Of a DNA stretch of 6,690 bases, positions 6,207-6,690 are shown one piece after another (within the stretch, counting starts at the first letter, position 1; every line of letters starts with the position of its first letter). This DNA comes from Verrucomicrobiota bacterium (GTDB taxonomy: Bacteria > Verrucomicrobiota > Lentisphaeria > Oligosphaerales > Oligosphaeraceae). Below the pieces are notes generated by a model that saw nothing but the letters and a program-made list of their open reading frames with translations, made no database searches and had not been told where the DNA came from. The stretch is from NCBI GenBank assembly GCA_022709995.1, contig JAKLHU010000122.1, forward strand, positions 1-6,690. The letters are read 5' to 3'. Made by a program: the position numbers and the translations under genes.

Positions 6207-6251
6207 AAAAAAGCCGCCCAATTGCCATCATGCTGATGGTTCAGGGCGGCT
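6207..6251 (-). terminator. Intrinsic terminator of the small lipoprotein gene
   Basis: On the minus strand AGCCGCCC (6251-6244) pairs with GGGCGGCT (6219-6212) and is followed by a run of T to 6207. Inside the loop a second stem, CCATCA with TGATGG around a three-base loop (6225-6239), stacks on the first. The hairpin begins 24 bases after the lipoprotein stop codon, so it ends that transcript. It also lies immediately upstream of the EEP-family gene. Confidence 0.9.
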
Positions 6252-6275
6252 GGCAAAGATTACGTCAAAGCAAGC

Positions 6276-6437
6276 TTATTCAATGGCTTTCTTGACATCT
6301 TTCTGAGCATCGGCGGCGGCGTCTTTGGCGCTTTCAGCGGCGGCGTTCAATTTGTCGCCGAGGGTTTCTTTTTTCTTGCAGCTGACGAGGGGGAGGGTCA
6401 GTGCGACGGCGAGGGCGAGAAGCAGCATCTTTTTCAT
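6276..6437 (-). CDS. Small lipoprotein with charged amphipathic helix
   Basis: The 53-residue product starts MKKMLLLALAVALTLPLVSC: two lysines, a hydrophobic core and a lipobox L-V-S-C with the lipidated Cys20. The mature 34 residues (from CKKKETLGDKLN) are rich in Ala, Lys, Asp and Glu and should form one amphipathic helix. They lack the Asp at +2 typical of inner-membrane retention in enterobacteria, but that rule may not hold here. The start at 6437 is chosen because AAAGGA lies six bases upstream. An ATG two codons earlier directly abuts that site, and a longer frame from 6491 adds residues unlike a signal peptide. The size and layout recall entericidin-type or other small envelope lipoproteins, without a decisive motif. 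It is transcribed alone, with a possible promoter at 6511-6538 and a strong terminator. Its function is unknown. Confidence 0.88.
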   Translation of the reverse strand: MKKMLLLALAVALTLPLVSCKKKETLGDKLNAAAESAKDAAADAQKDVKKAIE

Positions 6438-6443
6438 TGTCAT

Positions 6444-6449
6444 TCCTTT
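6444..6449 (-). promoter_or_regulatory. Ribosome binding site deciding the lipoprotein start
   Basis: On the minus strand AAAGGA is followed directly by ATGACA and then by the chosen ATG at 6437, a spacing of six bases. The first ATG touches the binding site and so cannot be the start served by it. Confidence 0.7.
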
Positions 6450-6510
6450 CAATGTTTTCAGCAACCTCCAACCACTCTGGGATTGTTGCAATCGGGTTGG
6501 ATAGGGAATT

Positions 6511-6538
6511 AATGTAGACGGGGTTTACGGCTCTGCAA
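6511..6538 (-). promoter_or_regulatory. Possible promoter of the small lipoprotein gene
   Basis: On the minus strand TTGCAG (6538-6533) and TACATT (6516-6511) are 16 bases apart. The match to sigma-70 consensus is three and four of six, so this is only a candidate. The leader would be about 65 bases and contains a small perfect inverted repeat, GATTG and CAATC around three bases, at 6481-6493. Confidence 0.35.
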
Positions 6539-6588
6539 GTCGGCAAATGAAAATAATTGTGAAAAGGAATGGCGGCCCGGCCGGGGTG

Positions 6589-6612
6589 AAAACCGGCTGG
6601 CGCGCCAGCCGG
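6589..6612 (-). terminator. Intrinsic terminator of the gene entering from the right
   Basis: Positions 6593-6612 are a perfect 20-base palindrome (CCGGCTGG stem, CGCG centre). On the minus strand it is followed by TTTT at 6592-6589, as in a rho-independent terminator. It lies about 39 bases after the stop codon at 6652-6654, which supports a real gene ending there. The T-run is short, so efficiency may be modest. Confidence 0.7.
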
Positions 6613-6651
6613 GCGTCGCTGGCGGCAGGGTTTGGCGCGGGCGGTTCCGGT

Positions 6652-6690
6652 TTAGTTGCTGTATTTCCATTCATGCAGCCAGGCGCGCAT
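6652..6690 (-). CDS. C-terminal end of a gene cut by the right edge
   Basis: Read on the minus strand from the window edge, one frame gives MRAWLHEWKYSN followed by TAA at 6654-6652. The terminator hairpin shortly downstream on the same strand supports this being the end of a real minus-strand gene. Twelve residues are too few to name a family, and the Met seen at the edge is most likely internal. Confidence 0.5.
   Translation of the reverse strand: MRAWLHEWKYSN

Noticed and set aside
5369..6208. Plus-strand open frame opposite the EEP-family gene
   Set aside because: Antisense shadow; the minus strand carries all catalytic motifs of the family.
6176..6256. N-terminal extension of the EEP-family protein from an ATG at 6256
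   Set aside because: The extra 27 codons run through the terminator hairpin and T-run of the lipoprotein gene, and a good ribosome binding site serves the ATG at 6175.
6438..6491. Longer form of the small lipoprotein from an ATG at 6491
   Set aside because: The added residues (MQQSQSGWRLLKTLKG) would spoil the lipoprotein signal peptide and include the ribosome binding site of the true start.

Overview
The window looks like chromosomal DNA of a GC-rich member of the Lentisphaerota (Victivallis-like) or a close relative in the Planctomycetes-Verrucomicrobia group. The best clue is a short type II pseudopilin with a textbook prepilin-type N-terminus ([17 protein letters not shown]) and a C-terminal H-X9-DG motif, a family greatly expanded in those bacteria. 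A REP-like hairpin pair with the core CACGGGCTGGAAGCCCGTG fits the same kind of genome. The taxonomic call is inference from protein style, not from a marker gene. I found no rRNA, tRNA, CRISPR array, transposase or phage gene.

Layout, left to right. Positions 1-2411 hold three genes on the minus strand, transcribed in the order LacI-family repressor (1371-2411), pseudopilin (573-1298), secreted protein of unknown function cut by the left edge (1-323). The LacI gene has a TATAAT box upstream and a 14-bp near-palindrome with a central CpG at the expected transcription start, which suggests autorepression. Positions 2412-2920 are non-coding and contain an inverted pair of REP-like hairpins with a 14-bp tandem unit. 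Positions 2921-4402 (minus) encode tagaturonate reductase UxaB. Across a 237-bp divergent intergenic region lies the only plus-strand gene, an AlkD-family DNA alkylation repair glycosylase (4640-5320), with its own promoter. Facing it is a cytoplasmic endonuclease/exonuclease/phosphatase-family enzyme (5441-6175, minus). Its upstream neighbour is a 53-residue lipoprotein (6276-6437, minus), whose strong intrinsic terminator sits directly in front of the phosphatase-family gene. At the right edge are the last 12 codons of another minus-strand gene (6652-6690), followed by a second intrinsic terminator (6589-6612).

How the parts may fit together: UxaB belongs to galacturonate (pectin) catabolism, and the LacI/pseudopilin/secreted-protein set resembles a sugar-responsive secretion locus, so the left two thirds suggest a polysaccharide-using lifestyle. 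That link is inferred from context. The DNA repair, phosphatase-family and lipoprotein genes look like unrelated housekeeping neighbours. No clearly new defence or mobile system is visible. The points most worth a second look are the LacI-pseudopilin-secreted protein module, the REP-like pair, and the terminator placed between the lipoprotein and phosphatase-family genes.
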